From assembly GCF_046602855.1 (NCBI RefSeq), contig NZ_JBKINJ010000001.1:2161759-2225758 (forward strand): DNA of 64,000 nucleotides, read 5' to 3'. The stretch's first letter is position 1, and the number at the start of each line of letters is the position of its first letter. Positions 22,101 to 31,209 of the stretch are shown one piece after another. The notes under the pieces are model-generated. The model was given only the letters and a program-made list of their open reading frames with translations. It was not told the origin of the DNA and did no database searches. The translations under genes and the position numbers were made by a program. The stretch is from Gracilimonas sp046602855. Lineage in GTDB: Bacteria > Bacteroidota > Rhodothermia > Balneolales > Balneolaceae.

Positions 22101-23453
22101 ATGAGTAAAGACTTTCCTTCATCGAAACTTGAGCGGGGCAGCCGCATCGCCAAAACCGGCATTAAAGTAGGTACAAATTACGCCAAGCGATATCTCAAAA
22201 AGAAATCCGGAAATACGAACGGTAACACAGATGGGGCTTTTCATTCCGAAAACGCAAAAGAAGTATTCAAGGAATTCACCAAACTTAGGGGGACTGCACT
22301 TAAAATTGCACAGGGAATGAGCATGGACCAAGGGTTTCTTCCTGAGGAATTCGCGGAAGTCATGACCCAGGCTCAATATTCGGTTCCACCTATAAATAAA
22401 GCATTGGTTCGTTCAATTATAAAAAAACAGTTAGGAGACTATCCGGAACAGTTATTTGCAAGTTTTGAGTCGGAGGCTTTTGCGGCGGCTTCGATCGGGC
22501 AAGTACATAAAGCCGTGTTGAAAGATGGTCGAAAAGTGGCCATCAAAATTCAGTATCCCAACGTAAGGGAAACCATTGACTCGGATCTGGGCCTGGCTAA
22601 GATCCTTGTAAAGCGTCTTGTTAAGAAAGGAGCAGATATAGATCCGTATTTCGATGAAGTTAAAGAAACTCTACTTGAAGAAACAGACTACATAAATGAG
22701 GGCCAGCAAATTGATCTTTTCAGAGAGCGTTTTGGAGGATTAGATATCGAAATACCCGAGTGGGTCGAAGAGTATTCTACAAATAAAGTGCTTTGCATGA
22801 CCTACCTGGAAGGTCGGCATCTGGGTGAATTCCTGAAGGAAAACCCCGAACAGGAAACACGTGACCATTTTGGTCAGTTGCTATGGGATTTTTTCCATAA
22901 TCAAATACAGGATATGGATTACGTACACGCTGACACTCATCCCGGTAATTTCTTATTTACCTATGATGGAAAGTTGGGGGTTATCGATTTTGGTTGCGTA
23001 AAGAAATTCCCTAAAGAATTTTTCATGGATTATCTGCGCTTGCTGCCTACCCATCTTGATAATAATGAAGAAGCTATTCGCAAGCTATATGAAAAACTGA
23101 ACGTCATTAAACCCGATTCAGATACACCCGAAAACGAAGAGCGTTATTTCAAGTTTGCTCGTAATTATGGTATGACCTTCGCCGAACCTTATAAGTTTGA
23201 GGTTTTCAATTTTGGAGACGAGGAATACAGAAATACCATCAAATATTTCACAAAGGATGCTCCAATAGGAAATGAACCACGGGGTTCGCAACACTTTTTA
23301 TATACCACCCGCGTTCACTTGGGACTCTATAACATATTGATGAAAATGGGTGCACATATAAATACTTCAGATAGCAAGGACATCCTGAGTAACATACTGA
23401 ATGTTGAGTTTGATGAGTTGACAGAAGAAAATAACAGAATGCAGAGTCTATAA
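22101..23453 (+). CDS. ABC1/AarF/UbiB-family atypical kinase-like protein
   Basis: Member of the UbiB protein-kinase-like family (ADCK3/COQ8 relatives), which bind ATP and act on quinone or lipid metabolism. 450 residues. The family-specific KxGQ-like segment reads LRGTALKIAQGMSMD (about 63-77). The Ala-rich loop replacing the usual glycine loop is AAASIGQVHKA, the ATP lysine sits in VAIKIQYP, and the catalytic and metal sites are HADTHPGNFLF and VIDFGCVK. There is no C-terminal TM pair like that of E. coli UbiB, so it is probably soluble or peripheral. No ubiquinone or menaquinone genes are nearby. It ends convergently, 39 bp before the phosphoesterase gene. Confidence 0.9.
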   Translation: MSKDFPSSKLERGSRIAKTGIKVGTNYAKRYLKKKSGNTNGNTDGAFHSENAKEVFKEFTKLRGTALKIAQGMSMDQGFLPEEFAEVMTQAQYSVPPINKALVRSIIKKQLGDYPEQLFASFESEAFAAASIGQVHKAVLKDGRKVAIKIQYPNVRETIDSDLGLAKILVKRLVKKGADIDPYFDEVKETLLEETDYINEGQQIDLFRERFGGLDIEIPEWVEEYSTNKVLCMTYLEGRHLGEFLKENPEQETRDHFGQLLWDFFHNQIQDMDYVHADTHPGNFLFTYDGKLGVIDFGCVKKFPKEFFMDYLRLLPTHLDNNEEAIRKLYEKLNVIKPDSDTPENEERYFKFARNYGMTFAEPYKFEVFNFGDEEYRNTIKYFTKDAPIGNEPRGSQHFLYTTRVHLGLYNILMKMGAHINTSDSKDILSNILNVEFDELTEENNRMQSL

Positions 23454-23492
23454 TATATTACACAACTGACAGTAAAATAATAAACTATGTAG

Positions 23493-24983
23493 TTAAGCCC
23501 GTTCCCAGATCCCTAGCAATCTTTTTTTACCCCATAGTGCATTGACTTCCGAGACTACGATGACTTTCTCATAGATGTCAATGACGTTGAAAGAGTTTCC
23601 AAACCGGCTTCGCTGATAGACGCTACTCATTGAATTCACATTCACAATTACCGTTCCTCCGACCTTAGTAGCATAAGGATGATAGCTGGTTCCTGTAAGA
23701 ACGAGATCAATTTCGGCATCAACCAGTTCGCGAAGCAGATCTCCTGCGTCTTCAAGTAAGCCTTTTTCACGGCTGCGTGGAATAGGAATGATATTGTGAT
23801 GAAGATATACCGAACGAAATTCTTGGGGAGCCTCATTGAGACTTTCCAGCAATAACTTACGCTCTGTTTCTCCGACAACGCCTACGGAAGAATCATACTG
23901 CGGCGTAGACAAACCCTGGAAAAGCATCTTCTCGTTGTTGTATTTCTGATCCAGTTCTCCGAAATACTGATTAAACAATTGGTAGCCAAGGTAATTAATA
24001 TCTCTTGCAGCAGGTGTAAACACCATCGGGAAATCCAGTTTATTCAATTCACTTATAGCAATATTATAATCACGTGGAATTCCCTCTTTCACAATCCCCC
24101 CACAGTGTATCAATAGATCAGGGTCTAACATTCGGATTGATTTTACTGCCTCCTCATAATGCTGTGCCAGAAAGGAGTTGCTTTCGGAAAAATAGGTATT
24201 GGAGAGTTGTATGGCTCTAAACTCTTTTTTCCCAAATTCTGAAAAAACTCTTTTCCTATTTCTACTATACTTGCGAACCGTATCTTCGCCATTTAACCGC
24301 TTAGTTATAACTTTTTTTATTTTGTCATTGATCTCTATAGTGCAATAGGAGTTTACATCACCGTAACGGGTTTTGACTGAAGAGGCAGTTCCGGCATTGA
24401 TATATACAGTGTCCTCCACCTCATATACATTCGGGTAATGTCTATGGCCTGAAACAACCAGATCAACATCAGCTTTTTGGATCAGATCAAGAACATCACC
24501 TGCATTGGCAAGTACATTCCGCTCTCTTCCTGACATGGGGGTTGGCAGAATATGGTGATGAATCGCAAGTATTTTAATTTCCTTCTCACTGTGATCATTC
24601 AAGGCTTTTTTCAGCCTGTTGAACTTGGCCCTGCCTATCCGCCCATCATTGCTGTCTCCCACCGCACTATTTACAGAAATAACAACCGCATCACCATGCT
24701 CATAAATTCCGTTTTGAGGACCAATGTATTCCTCAAACAGTGCTATCCCACCTGATCTTGCATCATGATTGCCTGGAATGCTTATTAATGGACACTCGAT
24801 CTTATCAAGCATTTCCTTGGCTATCTCATACTCATGTCTTTGTCCCTCATTAGTGGCATCGCCCGTAAAGATAGCCAGATCATAATCACCATTATTAATC
24901 TCATCAATAATATACAGCAGGTTCTCTTTCCTGAAATGTTTATCACTTCCTGCGTGGATGTCTGAAAAATGAAAGATCTTCAT
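23493..24983 (-). CDS. Tandem metallophosphoesterase with a degenerate second domain
   Basis: 496-residue calcineurin-like phosphoesterase built from two homologous halves. Domain 1 (1 to ~230) has the complete dinuclear metal site: D8-x-H10, GD42, GNH73D, H143 within HHH, and GHRH (H180, H182). Domain 2 (~255-490) aligns to it at a nearly constant offset of about 253 residues, but the ligands are replaced: N262, Y264, G296, A326, R327, T432, Y434; only the HH pair at 395-396 survives. Domain 2 is therefore likely non-catalytic, with a regulatory or dimerising role. No signal peptide is present, so the protein is cytoplasmic. The substrate could be a phosphodiester such as a cyclic nucleotide or a phosphomonoester. 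It is the last gene of a three-gene unit, 15 bases after the CBS gene. Confidence 0.85.
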   Translation of the reverse strand: MKIFHFSDIHAGSDKHFRKENLLYIIDEINNGDYDLAIFTGDATNEGQRHEYEIAKEMLDKIECPLISIPGNHDARSGGIALFEEYIGPQNGIYEHGDAVVISVNSAVGDSNDGRIGRAKFNRLKKALNDHSEKEIKILAIHHHILPTPMSGRERNVLANAGDVLDLIQKADVDLVVSGHRHYPNVYEVEDTVYINAGTASSVKTRYGDVNSYCTIEINDKIKKVITKRLNGEDTVRKYSRNRKRVFSEFGKKEFRAIQLSNTYFSESNSFLAQHYEEAVKSIRMLDPDLLIHCGGIVKEGIPRDYNIAISELNKLDFPMVFTPAARDINYLGYQLFNQYFGELDQKYNNEKMLFQGLSTPQYDSSVGVVGETERKLLLESLNEAPQEFRSVYLHHNIIPIPRSREKGLLEDAGDLLRELVDAEIDLVLTGTSYHPYATKVGGTVIVNVNSMSSVYQRSRFGNSFNVIDIYEKVIVVSEVNALWGKKRLLGIWERA

Positions 24984-24998
24984 TACTCTATTAAGTTT

Positions 24999-25427
24999 TT
25001 ACCTTGCTATGAATGTTTCCAAGCCTTGAAGATCCAGATCTTCCAGTTCCTTCAAAGTGGTTACGCCTACAACCTTTCCATTTTCGGTCACAAAAAGATG
25101 TTTGATCTTATTTTTTGACATAAGCTTGAGCACATCCAGCACAGAAGAGCTTATATCAGCAGTGATCGGATCATGAGTCATGATCTCACTGACAGATTGT
25201 TTTGGAGAGCGCCCCTGAGCCAATCCTCTCTTTTTGAGATCCTTGTCTGTCACTATACCAATCACATTATCGTCTTCAACAATACCTAACGAGCTGATAT
25301 TAAATTCTACCATTCTCGAAGCAGCATCTTGAATAGATGAATTTTTATTTACTGCAATCAGCCGATTAGTTACAAAACGACGAATAGGAACGTTCAGTTT
25401 TTCAGATGGTTGAGTTTTTTTATTCAT
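24999..25427 (-). CDS. CBS-domain pair protein
   Basis: Small stand-alone protein (142 aa) consisting of two CBS motifs (about 16-70 and 83-138), forming one Bateman module that normally binds adenosine nucleotides. Typical segments: VNKNSSIQDAASRMVEFNIS with GIVTDKDLKKRGLAQG in the first, and ADISSSVLDVLKLMSKNKIK with VVGVTTLKELEDLD in the second. Its start overlaps the kinase stop by 8 bases, and the phosphoesterase follows after 15 bases. The context suggests it senses adenylate state for one or both partner enzymes, which is inference. Confidence 0.9.
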   Translation of the reverse strand: MNKKTQPSEKLNVPIRRFVTNRLIAVNKNSSIQDAASRMVEFNISSLGIVEDDNVIGIVTDKDLKKRGLAQGRSPKQSVSEIMTHDPITADISSSVLDVLKLMSKNKIKHLFVTENGKVVGVTTLKELEDLDLQGLETFIAR

Positions 25428-26301
25428 GTCTGTTTCGCTCGTCCAAGTTTTGGATCAAATTGTCAACTATTGCATTGACGGTTTGATCAATATTGATGTT
25501 ATTAACGATTTTAATTCCCGTTTTTCGGGCTTCTTGAATTAAATATTCTTGAATACTTCGTATTTGTTCGATTCTTTGAGCATATCTGTCAGCTTTACGA
25601 TAACTTCCGCTTGCCCGGTGATGAAAGCGCTTAATATGTCGCTCTTTCTCCTCTACAGTTAGCAGATAGTGAAACATGAGCACCGGACTTTCTAGTTCTA
25701 CATTCAAATATCCTGGCACAAGATGTACGCCATTAAAAATGGCTTTTAGCCCCTCTTTCTCCGTTCTCTTGATGTAGGCATGAACCCCTCGGTTTACAAG
25801 TTTCGCTTGTCTGGAAAACCCAATCAATACATTTTCTTCAATATCAGGCCCTGACATCACTTCACCTGCATCAAAACTGGATTCATGAAGTGCCGGAATA
25901 AGATCTTTTGGTAGCACATACCGCATAATTTCGCGGATCTCATCTGTACCAATAACGCGCTCAATTCCAAGGCGCCTTCTAAGCGCTGCTGCAATGGTTG
26001 ATTTACCCACACCCGCGGCTCCGCCAATTATAATTACAAGTGGTTTTTCAAGCTGTGCAATATCATGGCTGACCTGATATCGTTTTTTCTCATTTTTAAG
26101 TCCCCTTTTCTCAAGAATACGGATTACTTCTTCATGAATTTCAAGCGCAGGAATGGGCTTTTCTTCAGATTGAAAAAAACTCTCAACTTCCTCCGTAATT
26201 TCGTAGATGGTCTCAATAGATAATCCACTCGGAAGCATTGAACGTGCCAAAATACCCTTTGAGAATGGATAAATTGTATTACCCTTTTCAATCTTCAACA
26301 T
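25420..26301 (-). CDS. ATP-cone + P-loop kinase, 2-phosphoglycerate kinase-like
   Basis: 293 residues. The N-terminus (1-90) resembles an ATP-cone nucleotide-sensing domain (YPFSKGILARSML, then SIETIYEITEEVESFF and EIHEEVIRILEKRG). A P-loop kinase domain follows, with Walker A GGAAGVGKST (93-102) and family-typical GTDEIREIMRYVLP and ASGSYRKADRYAQR segments. This architecture is that of archaeal 2-phosphoglycerate kinase, which makes 2,3-diphosphoglycerate as precursor of cyclic 2,3-diphosphoglycerate. Bacterial members have not been assigned a substrate with confidence, and no cyclising synthetase is seen here. First gene of the unit with the CBS and phosphoesterase genes; ATG 26299-26301. 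It diverges from recQ across 243 bp. Confidence 0.78.
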   Translation of the reverse strand: MLKIEKGNTIYPFSKGILARSMLPSGLSIETIYEITEEVESFFQSEEKPIPALEIHEEVIRILEKRGLKNEKKRYQVSHDIAQLEKPLVIIIGGAAGVGKSTIAAALRRRLGIERVIGTDEIREIMRYVLPKDLIPALHESSFDAGEVMSGPDIEENVLIGFSRQAKLVNRGVHAYIKRTEKEGLKAIFNGVHLVPGYLNVELESPVLMFHYLLTVEEKERHIKRFHHRASGSYRKADRYAQRIEQIRSIQEYLIQEARKTGIKIVNNINIDQTVNAIVDNLIQNLDERNRHE

Positions 26302-26544
26302 AATGGCTGTTTAATAATGAGAAAAACAGTTTCAGGGTCAGTTCTTCTATCTAATTGTGCCCTAGTACATTAGTCAAACGAAAGTAGAATGCATATTCAT
26401 TCCTTAAATATTGAGGTCTAGCCGATGCATATTAGTACTCAAAAAAATACTAGGCATATCTTCTTTATAACCTGACTTCATTCTCTTTCCCAAGAAAATC
26501 TGTAAGGAATTCGGTTTTTATAGCTCTTACCTTAGAAAAAGATC

Positions 26545-28770
26545 ATGCAAAATTCAGAAACATTTTTAGCCAATATGCCTGATATCCAACAAGCAGAACA
26601 CGTACTCCATGAAGTTTTCGGTTTTGAGGAATTCCGTTCACTGCAAAAAGACATTATTGAAAACGTGCTGCAAAAGCGGGATACGCTTGCAATAATGCCA
26701 ACAGGTGGAGGAAAATCACTTTGCTATCAAATTCCCGCACTTATTTTTGATGGCCTTACCATAGTAGTTTCACCACTTATTTCGTTGATGAAGGATCAGG
26801 TCGATCAACTTACAGCGTATGGAATATCGGCTTCTTACTTGAACAGCTCACTCTCACCTCAAGAGTATGAATCCACATTAGATAAGATCCGCAGGAATAA
26901 ACTGGACCTGCTTTATCTTGCTCCGGAAACTTTATTGAAGGGCAATATTCTAAATCTACTATCCGGACTAAAAATTGAATGCCTGGCTATTGATGAAGCC
27001 CACTGCATCTCAGAATGGGGACACGATTTTCGTCCTGAGTATCGACAGCTTTCTAACGTTACCAAACGGTTTGAAGACGCCGTTATACTTGGATTAACGG
27101 CAACAGCTACTCCCCGTGTTCAAAAAGATATTGCGAATTCATTGGGTCTTGCTGATGCCAATACCTTTGTAGCAAGCTTCAACAGAAAGAATTTGTACCT
27201 GGATGTAGTTACCAAAACCAATGCACTTCAGCAGACCCTTAATTTTTTAAGACGGCATGAAGGTGAATCGGGTATCATTTATTGTTTTTCGCGGAAACAG
27301 GTAGATCAGCTTACCCAAGATCTTAATGCCAACGGCTTTAATACACTGCCTTATCACGCGGGACTTGGAGAAGATGAACGTACGCAAAATCAGAACGCAT
27401 TTATCCGGGATGAAGCAGATATCATTGTGGCGACCATTGCCTTTGGTATGGGAATCGACAAGCCCGATGTCCGGTTTGTGGTACATCACGATATCCCACA
27501 AAATATTGAATCCTATTATCAGCAAATTGGACGTGCCGGGCGGGATGGGCTACAATCCGATTGCCTATTTCTATTCAGTTATGGGGATGCTAACAAGATC
27601 CGCTATTTCATCAACAAGAAAACTGGAGAAGAACAAAGAATTGCAGAAAAACACCTCCAAAAATTAATGCAGTATGTTGAGGCTCTGCAATGCCGGAGGA
27701 TCAAACTACTGGGATATTTTGGGGAACATTTCAACGAGCAAAATTGCGGCATGTGTGACTTTTGCACGGGAAATACTCCGGAAAAGGAAAAAATCACGGT
27801 CCCCGTTCAAAAATTCTTATCTACTATGGCTCGTACAGAGCAGAGATTCGGTTACAATCACATATTGAATATCCTGCTCGGTTCACGGCGTAAAGAAGTA
27901 TTGAAGTTCAACCACGACAAACTTTCTACTTATGGCATCGGTAAGGAATTCAGCAGGCCTGAATGGAAGCAAGTGTACCGCGAGTTGATGAAACAAGATA
28001 TTATAGTTCGCGAGATTGAGCATAAAAGTTTAAAACTAACTCCAAAGGCCATGGAGATACTAAAGGGACATCAAGAAGTGTATGGAATCATTGAAGAACC
28101 TGTTCAAAAAGCGCGAGTCAAATCCTCCGCCAAGTCCGATATAGAATCGCTGGATTTCAATCGAAATCTATTCGCTCTTCTAAAAGAAAAGCGCATGGAT
28201 ATGGCAAGAAATCAGAGCATTCCGCCATTTATCATTTTTGGTGATACAACACTCATCGAAATGTCATATTACTACCCGCAATCCAACGAAAGTTTACTAA
28301 ACATTCACGGAGTCGGTAGGGCTAAAGCAAAGAAATATGGGGACGATTTTCTCAGGGTGATCAAAGACTTTTGTAAAGAGAAAGACCTGGATGAGAGATC
28401 TAAGTCAGATACACATCAAAGGACAAAAAAAATTAAGAAAACGTTGAGTAGAGACAGCCGTCCATATCAAGTCGGACAGATGTTTCGGGAGGGGAAAACA
28501 GTATCTGTAATTGCCTCTGAGATCGACGTTAAAGAAGGTACCGTAGTTAACTACCTAAGTAAGTTTGTGAAAGCAGGGCACTCCATACCATCTGATAATA
28601 TTCTTGAAGCCTCACAATTAGGAGATCCTGAAATTAAGAAAGTACAGAAGGCATTTGATGATCATGGGTATGAACTTCTGCGCCCTATCTATGATACGTT
28701 GAATGAGGAAGTCTCTTACGACCAATTACGGGTGGTGCAGTTGTATACAATGGTGCAAGATCATACCTGA
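26545..28770 (+). CDS. recQ: ATP-dependent DNA helicase RecQ
   Basis: 3'-5' DNA helicase of recombination and repair. 741 residues with the full bacterial architecture. The helicase core has Walker A PTGGGKS (52-58), DEAH (150-153) and the motif VI region QQIGRAGRDG. A zinc-binding RecQ-C domain has its cysteines intact (CRRIKL...CGMCDFC), followed by a winged helix and HRDC (RNQSIPPFIIFGDTTLIEM). A helix-turn-helix extension (RDSRPYQVGQMFREGKTV onward, about 635-690), often seen in Bacteroidota RecQ, closes the protein. ATG 26545. Single gene. Confidence 0.95.
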   Translation: MQNSETFLANMPDIQQAEHVLHEVFGFEEFRSLQKDIIENVLQKRDTLAIMPTGGGKSLCYQIPALIFDGLTIVVSPLISLMKDQVDQLTAYGISASYLNSSLSPQEYESTLDKIRRNKLDLLYLAPETLLKGNILNLLSGLKIECLAIDEAHCISEWGHDFRPEYRQLSNVTKRFEDAVILGLTATATPRVQKDIANSLGLADANTFVASFNRKNLYLDVVTKTNALQQTLNFLRRHEGESGIIYCFSRKQVDQLTQDLNANGFNTLPYHAGLGEDERTQNQNAFIRDEADIIVATIAFGMGIDKPDVRFVVHHDIPQNIESYYQQIGRAGRDGLQSDCLFLFSYGDANKIRYFINKKTGEEQRIAEKHLQKLMQYVEALQCRRIKLLGYFGEHFNEQNCGMCDFCTGNTPEKEKITVPVQKFLSTMARTEQRFGYNHILNILLGSRRKEVLKFNHDKLSTYGIGKEFSRPEWKQVYRELMKQDIIVREIEHKSLKLTPKAMEILKGHQEVYGIIEEPVQKARVKSSAKSDIESLDFNRNLFALLKEKRMDMARNQSIPPFIIFGDTTLIEMSYYYPQSNESLLNIHGVGRAKAKKYGDDFLRVIKDFCKEKDLDERSKSDTHQRTKKIKKTLSRDSRPYQVGQMFREGKTVSVIASEIDVKEGTVVNYLSKFVKAGHSIPSDNILEASQLGDPEIKKVQKAFDDHGYELLRPIYDTLNEEVSYDQLRVVQLYTMVQDHT

Positions 28771-28839
28771 TTTTTGTGCCTCAACATAGAAGCTTGAAGC
28801 GAGAACAACAGGATTCTTAGCGAAACAGGTAGGAATGAG

Positions 28840-29046
28840 CTAACTTTCGTTCTTGATCGGTTTTATCTTTCGCCACAAGGTCTCAAAAATAACCATCCCG
28901 GCAGACCAAAACACTGCCACAAATAGCGTTTCGAACCATTCGAATCCGGTATCGGAAAAAAAATACAAACCGATTCCATAGAAAGGTGCAAATACGATTA
29001 TCCCTGCAATAAATCGAGCTAATTTTTCTTTTTGAGTCATATTCAT
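28840..29046 (-). CDS. Small two-helix membrane protein
   Basis: 68 residues: a short basic N-terminus (MTQKEKLAR), two hydrophobic segments (about 11-31 and 38-60) and a basic tail (WRKIKPIKNES). No family recognised. Coding is plausible because topology and charge follow the positive-inside rule and it sits alone in a 345-bp gap just beyond the hflKC terminator. ATG 29046 or ATG 29040 could start it. Confidence 0.5.
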   Translation of the reverse strand: MNMTQKEKLARFIAGIIVFAPFYGIGLYFFSDTGFEWFETLFVAVFWSAGMVIFETLWRKIKPIKNES

Positions 29047-29064
29047 AAAGCTATTTAAAATAAA

Positions 29065-29092
29065 AAAGCACGGGTGTTTAACCCATGCTTTT
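29065..29092 (-). terminator. Intrinsic terminator after hflC
   Basis: On the minus strand AAAAGCATGGGT pairs with ACCCGTGCTTTT (12 pairs, one G-U) across a five-base loop and runs into a T-rich tail. It lies 25 bases after the hflC stop and closes the hflKC unit. Confidence 0.85.
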
Positions 29093-29117
29093 AAAATACG
29101 ATTTAGGTTTGATTTTC

Positions 29118-30065
29118 CTAATCAATGCTATTCAAGTAGCGGAAGAAATCACTGTCAGTTGAAAGAATGATATTCGTTTCTTTATCAATGGTTTTTGTAT
29201 AGGCATCCATCGTACGTATAAATGAATATAAATTCCGGGATTGTGTATTTCGGTTATACGCAGCATTGTAAATTGCTGCAGCTCCGGCATCCGCCTCACC
29301 CCGTATGATCTCAGCTTCACGAAAAGCTTGCGATTGAATACGAGCAAGATCTCTTTCTTTTTCACCATTTATACGGGAAGCTTCACCCTGTCCTTCTGAC
29401 CTGAACTCATCAGCAATACGATTACGTTCAGAGATCATACGATCATAAACCGTTTGACGTACATCTTCCACATAATTAATACGTTTAATTCTGAAATCCA
29501 AAATAGCGATTCCTAGTTCTTCAGCCCTTTGGTTTGCCATATTTTGAATGTTTTCCTGAATTTGTTTACGCCCCGTTTGAATGTCTTGAAGAGAATCCTC
29601 AACCACTTCAAGCATTAAAGCACCGGTTGTGTCAGGTTCGCGGTTGCTTGTTCTAACAAGTTCCAGTAGATCATGTGATGCGATGGCATTTCGTGTTTCT
29701 CCATCCAAAATATCATCCAAACGTGATTGTGCACCACGTTCATTTCCTAGCCGTTGATAAAACTGAAGGGGATCGGTTATCTGCCAGCGAGCATATGAAT
29801 CCACAAAAATAAATTTCTTATCCTTGGTTGGAATTTGATTCCGATCGCCATCCCATTCCAAATAGCGCTTTTCAAAGAAATTCGCTTTCTGAACGAATGG
29901 AATTTTGAATTTTAGGCCCGGTTGTGTTATGGCATCCCCTATCGGGTCACCAAACTGAGTAATAATTACCTGCTCTGTTTCATGTACAATATAAAGCCCA
30001 TCAAAAGCCGTGAGTGCTATGAGTAAACCAACTACTGCTGCAATAATTCCTTTAGTTTGTCCCAT
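29118..30065 (-). CDS. hflC: Protease modulator HflC
   Basis: Membrane-anchored SPFH/prohibitin-like protein that, with HflK, forms a large cage around FtsH and limits its access to substrates. From ATG 30063-30065 the protein is 315 aa with one N-terminal TM (about 6-24) and an SPFH domain (GLYIVHETEQVIITQFGDP), then a long coiled coil rich in Arg/Glu (EFRSEGQGEASRINGEKERD). The frame stays open 17 codons upstream into hflK, but MGQTKG right after the hflK stop (one-base gap) is the natural start. Last gene before the terminator. Confidence 0.93.
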   Translation of the reverse strand: MGQTKGIIAAVVGLLIALTAFDGLYIVHETEQVIITQFGDPIGDAITQPGLKFKIPFVQKANFFEKRYLEWDGDRNQIPTKDKKFIFVDSYARWQITDPLQFYQRLGNERGAQSRLDDILDGETRNAIASHDLLELVRTSNREPDTTGALMLEVVEDSLQDIQTGRKQIQENIQNMANQRAEELGIAILDFRIKRINYVEDVRQTVYDRMISERNRIADEFRSEGQGEASRINGEKERDLARIQSQAFREAEIIRGEADAGAAAIYNAAYNRNTQSRNLYSFIRTMDAYTKTIDKETNIILSTDSDFFRYLNSID

Positions 30066-30066
30066 C

Positions 30067-31080
30067 TTAGTTGCCTCCATTATTATTTTGAGATGAAGAA
30101 GATGTTCTTTCTCCATCTAGTTGCATTTGAAGCAACGGGAGTACGTTATTTCCGCTTTCATCCGTAATAGTTTTATTACCCATTTTTGGTATAATATCTT
30201 CCATTGTTTCTAAGTAAATTCGTTGCTTAGTAACCTGAGGTGCTTTTACATATTCTGTATAAAGGTCGTTGAAACGGGATACCTCACCCTCGGCATTGTT
30301 GATCCTTTCGGAAGCGTAACCCTCGGCTCTTTGTATGGTTTCCTCTGCCTGGCCCCGTGCACGTGGAATAACCCTGTTGTAATCGGCTTTTGCCTGATTA
30401 ATCAAGGTTTCTCTTTCCTGCTGAGCTTCATTTACTGCGTTGAAAGATGGCTTGACCGGATCTGGCGGATTGATATCCTGAAGTACTACCTGCTCGATGG
30501 TTATTCCAAGCTGATACTCCTGAACCAGCGACTGAATCAAGTTTTGAACCTCGATAGAAACTTCAGCACGGCCAACAGTAAGAACTTCATTCACTGTTCT
30601 ATCACCCACGATCTGACGCATTGCTGCTTCAGAGATATCAGAGAGAGTAGATTCTGCATTTCGTACTTTAAATAAGTAATTATATGGATCATTTATACGA
30701 TACTGAACTACCCATTCCACATCGGCAAGGTTCAAATCACCGGTTAACATTAATGATTCGTTCTCATATCCTGCTTTCTGATATTGGGTTTGCACCCCTG
30801 CCTGTACGGTTCTATAACCAAATTCTTGCTTGAGTTGACGTTCAACAGGAACCAATTCTACCTGATCGATGAGAGGGATCTTGTAATTAAGTCCCGGTTC
30901 AACTGTTTCTACATATTTTCCTAACCGCACTACCACACCCACTTCTTCCGGATCGACCGTAAAAAATGTTGTAAAGCCGAGAAATAGCACGATAATACCG
31001 ATAATTATAATTCGGATATTTTTCGTGACTTTCTCGAACTGTGGCGGAACATTAAATTCGAAGTCTTGTTCTTGAGCCAT
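30067..31080 (-). CDS. hflK: Protease modulator HflK
   Basis: Partner of HflC in the FtsH-regulating membrane cage. 337 aa: a cytoplasmic N-terminal stretch, one TM (about 23-45, IRIIIIGIIVLFLGFTTFF), the SPFH domain (VDPEEVGVVVRLGKYVETVE), the HflK-specific VQYRINDPYNYLF and a coiled-coil helix. The C-terminus is a short Ser/Asn/Gly-rich tail, without the Gly/Pro-rich N-terminal extension known from E. coli. ATG 31078-31080. hflC follows immediately. Confidence 0.93.
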   Translation of the reverse strand: MAQEQDFEFNVPPQFEKVTKNIRIIIIGIIVLFLGFTTFFTVDPEEVGVVVRLGKYVETVEPGLNYKIPLIDQVELVPVERQLKQEFGYRTVQAGVQTQYQKAGYENESLMLTGDLNLADVEWVVQYRINDPYNYLFKVRNAESTLSDISEAAMRQIVGDRTVNEVLTVGRAEVSIEVQNLIQSLVQEYQLGITIEQVVLQDINPPDPVKPSFNAVNEAQQERETLINQAKADYNRVIPRARGQAEETIQRAEGYASERINNAEGEVSRFNDLYTEYVKAPQVTKQRIYLETMEDIIPKMGNKTITDESGNNVLPLLQMQLDGERTSSSSQNNNGGN

Positions 31081-31209
31081 ATTATTTTTATTGATTCATC
31101 TTGTTTGATTATGATTTTCAGCAATACTGCAATCCCATCACAAATAAAATCAGAGAGTTATGGTCTTGAAATATTGTAAAATTTTAAATTCTTGATAATA
31201 TAAATTTCC

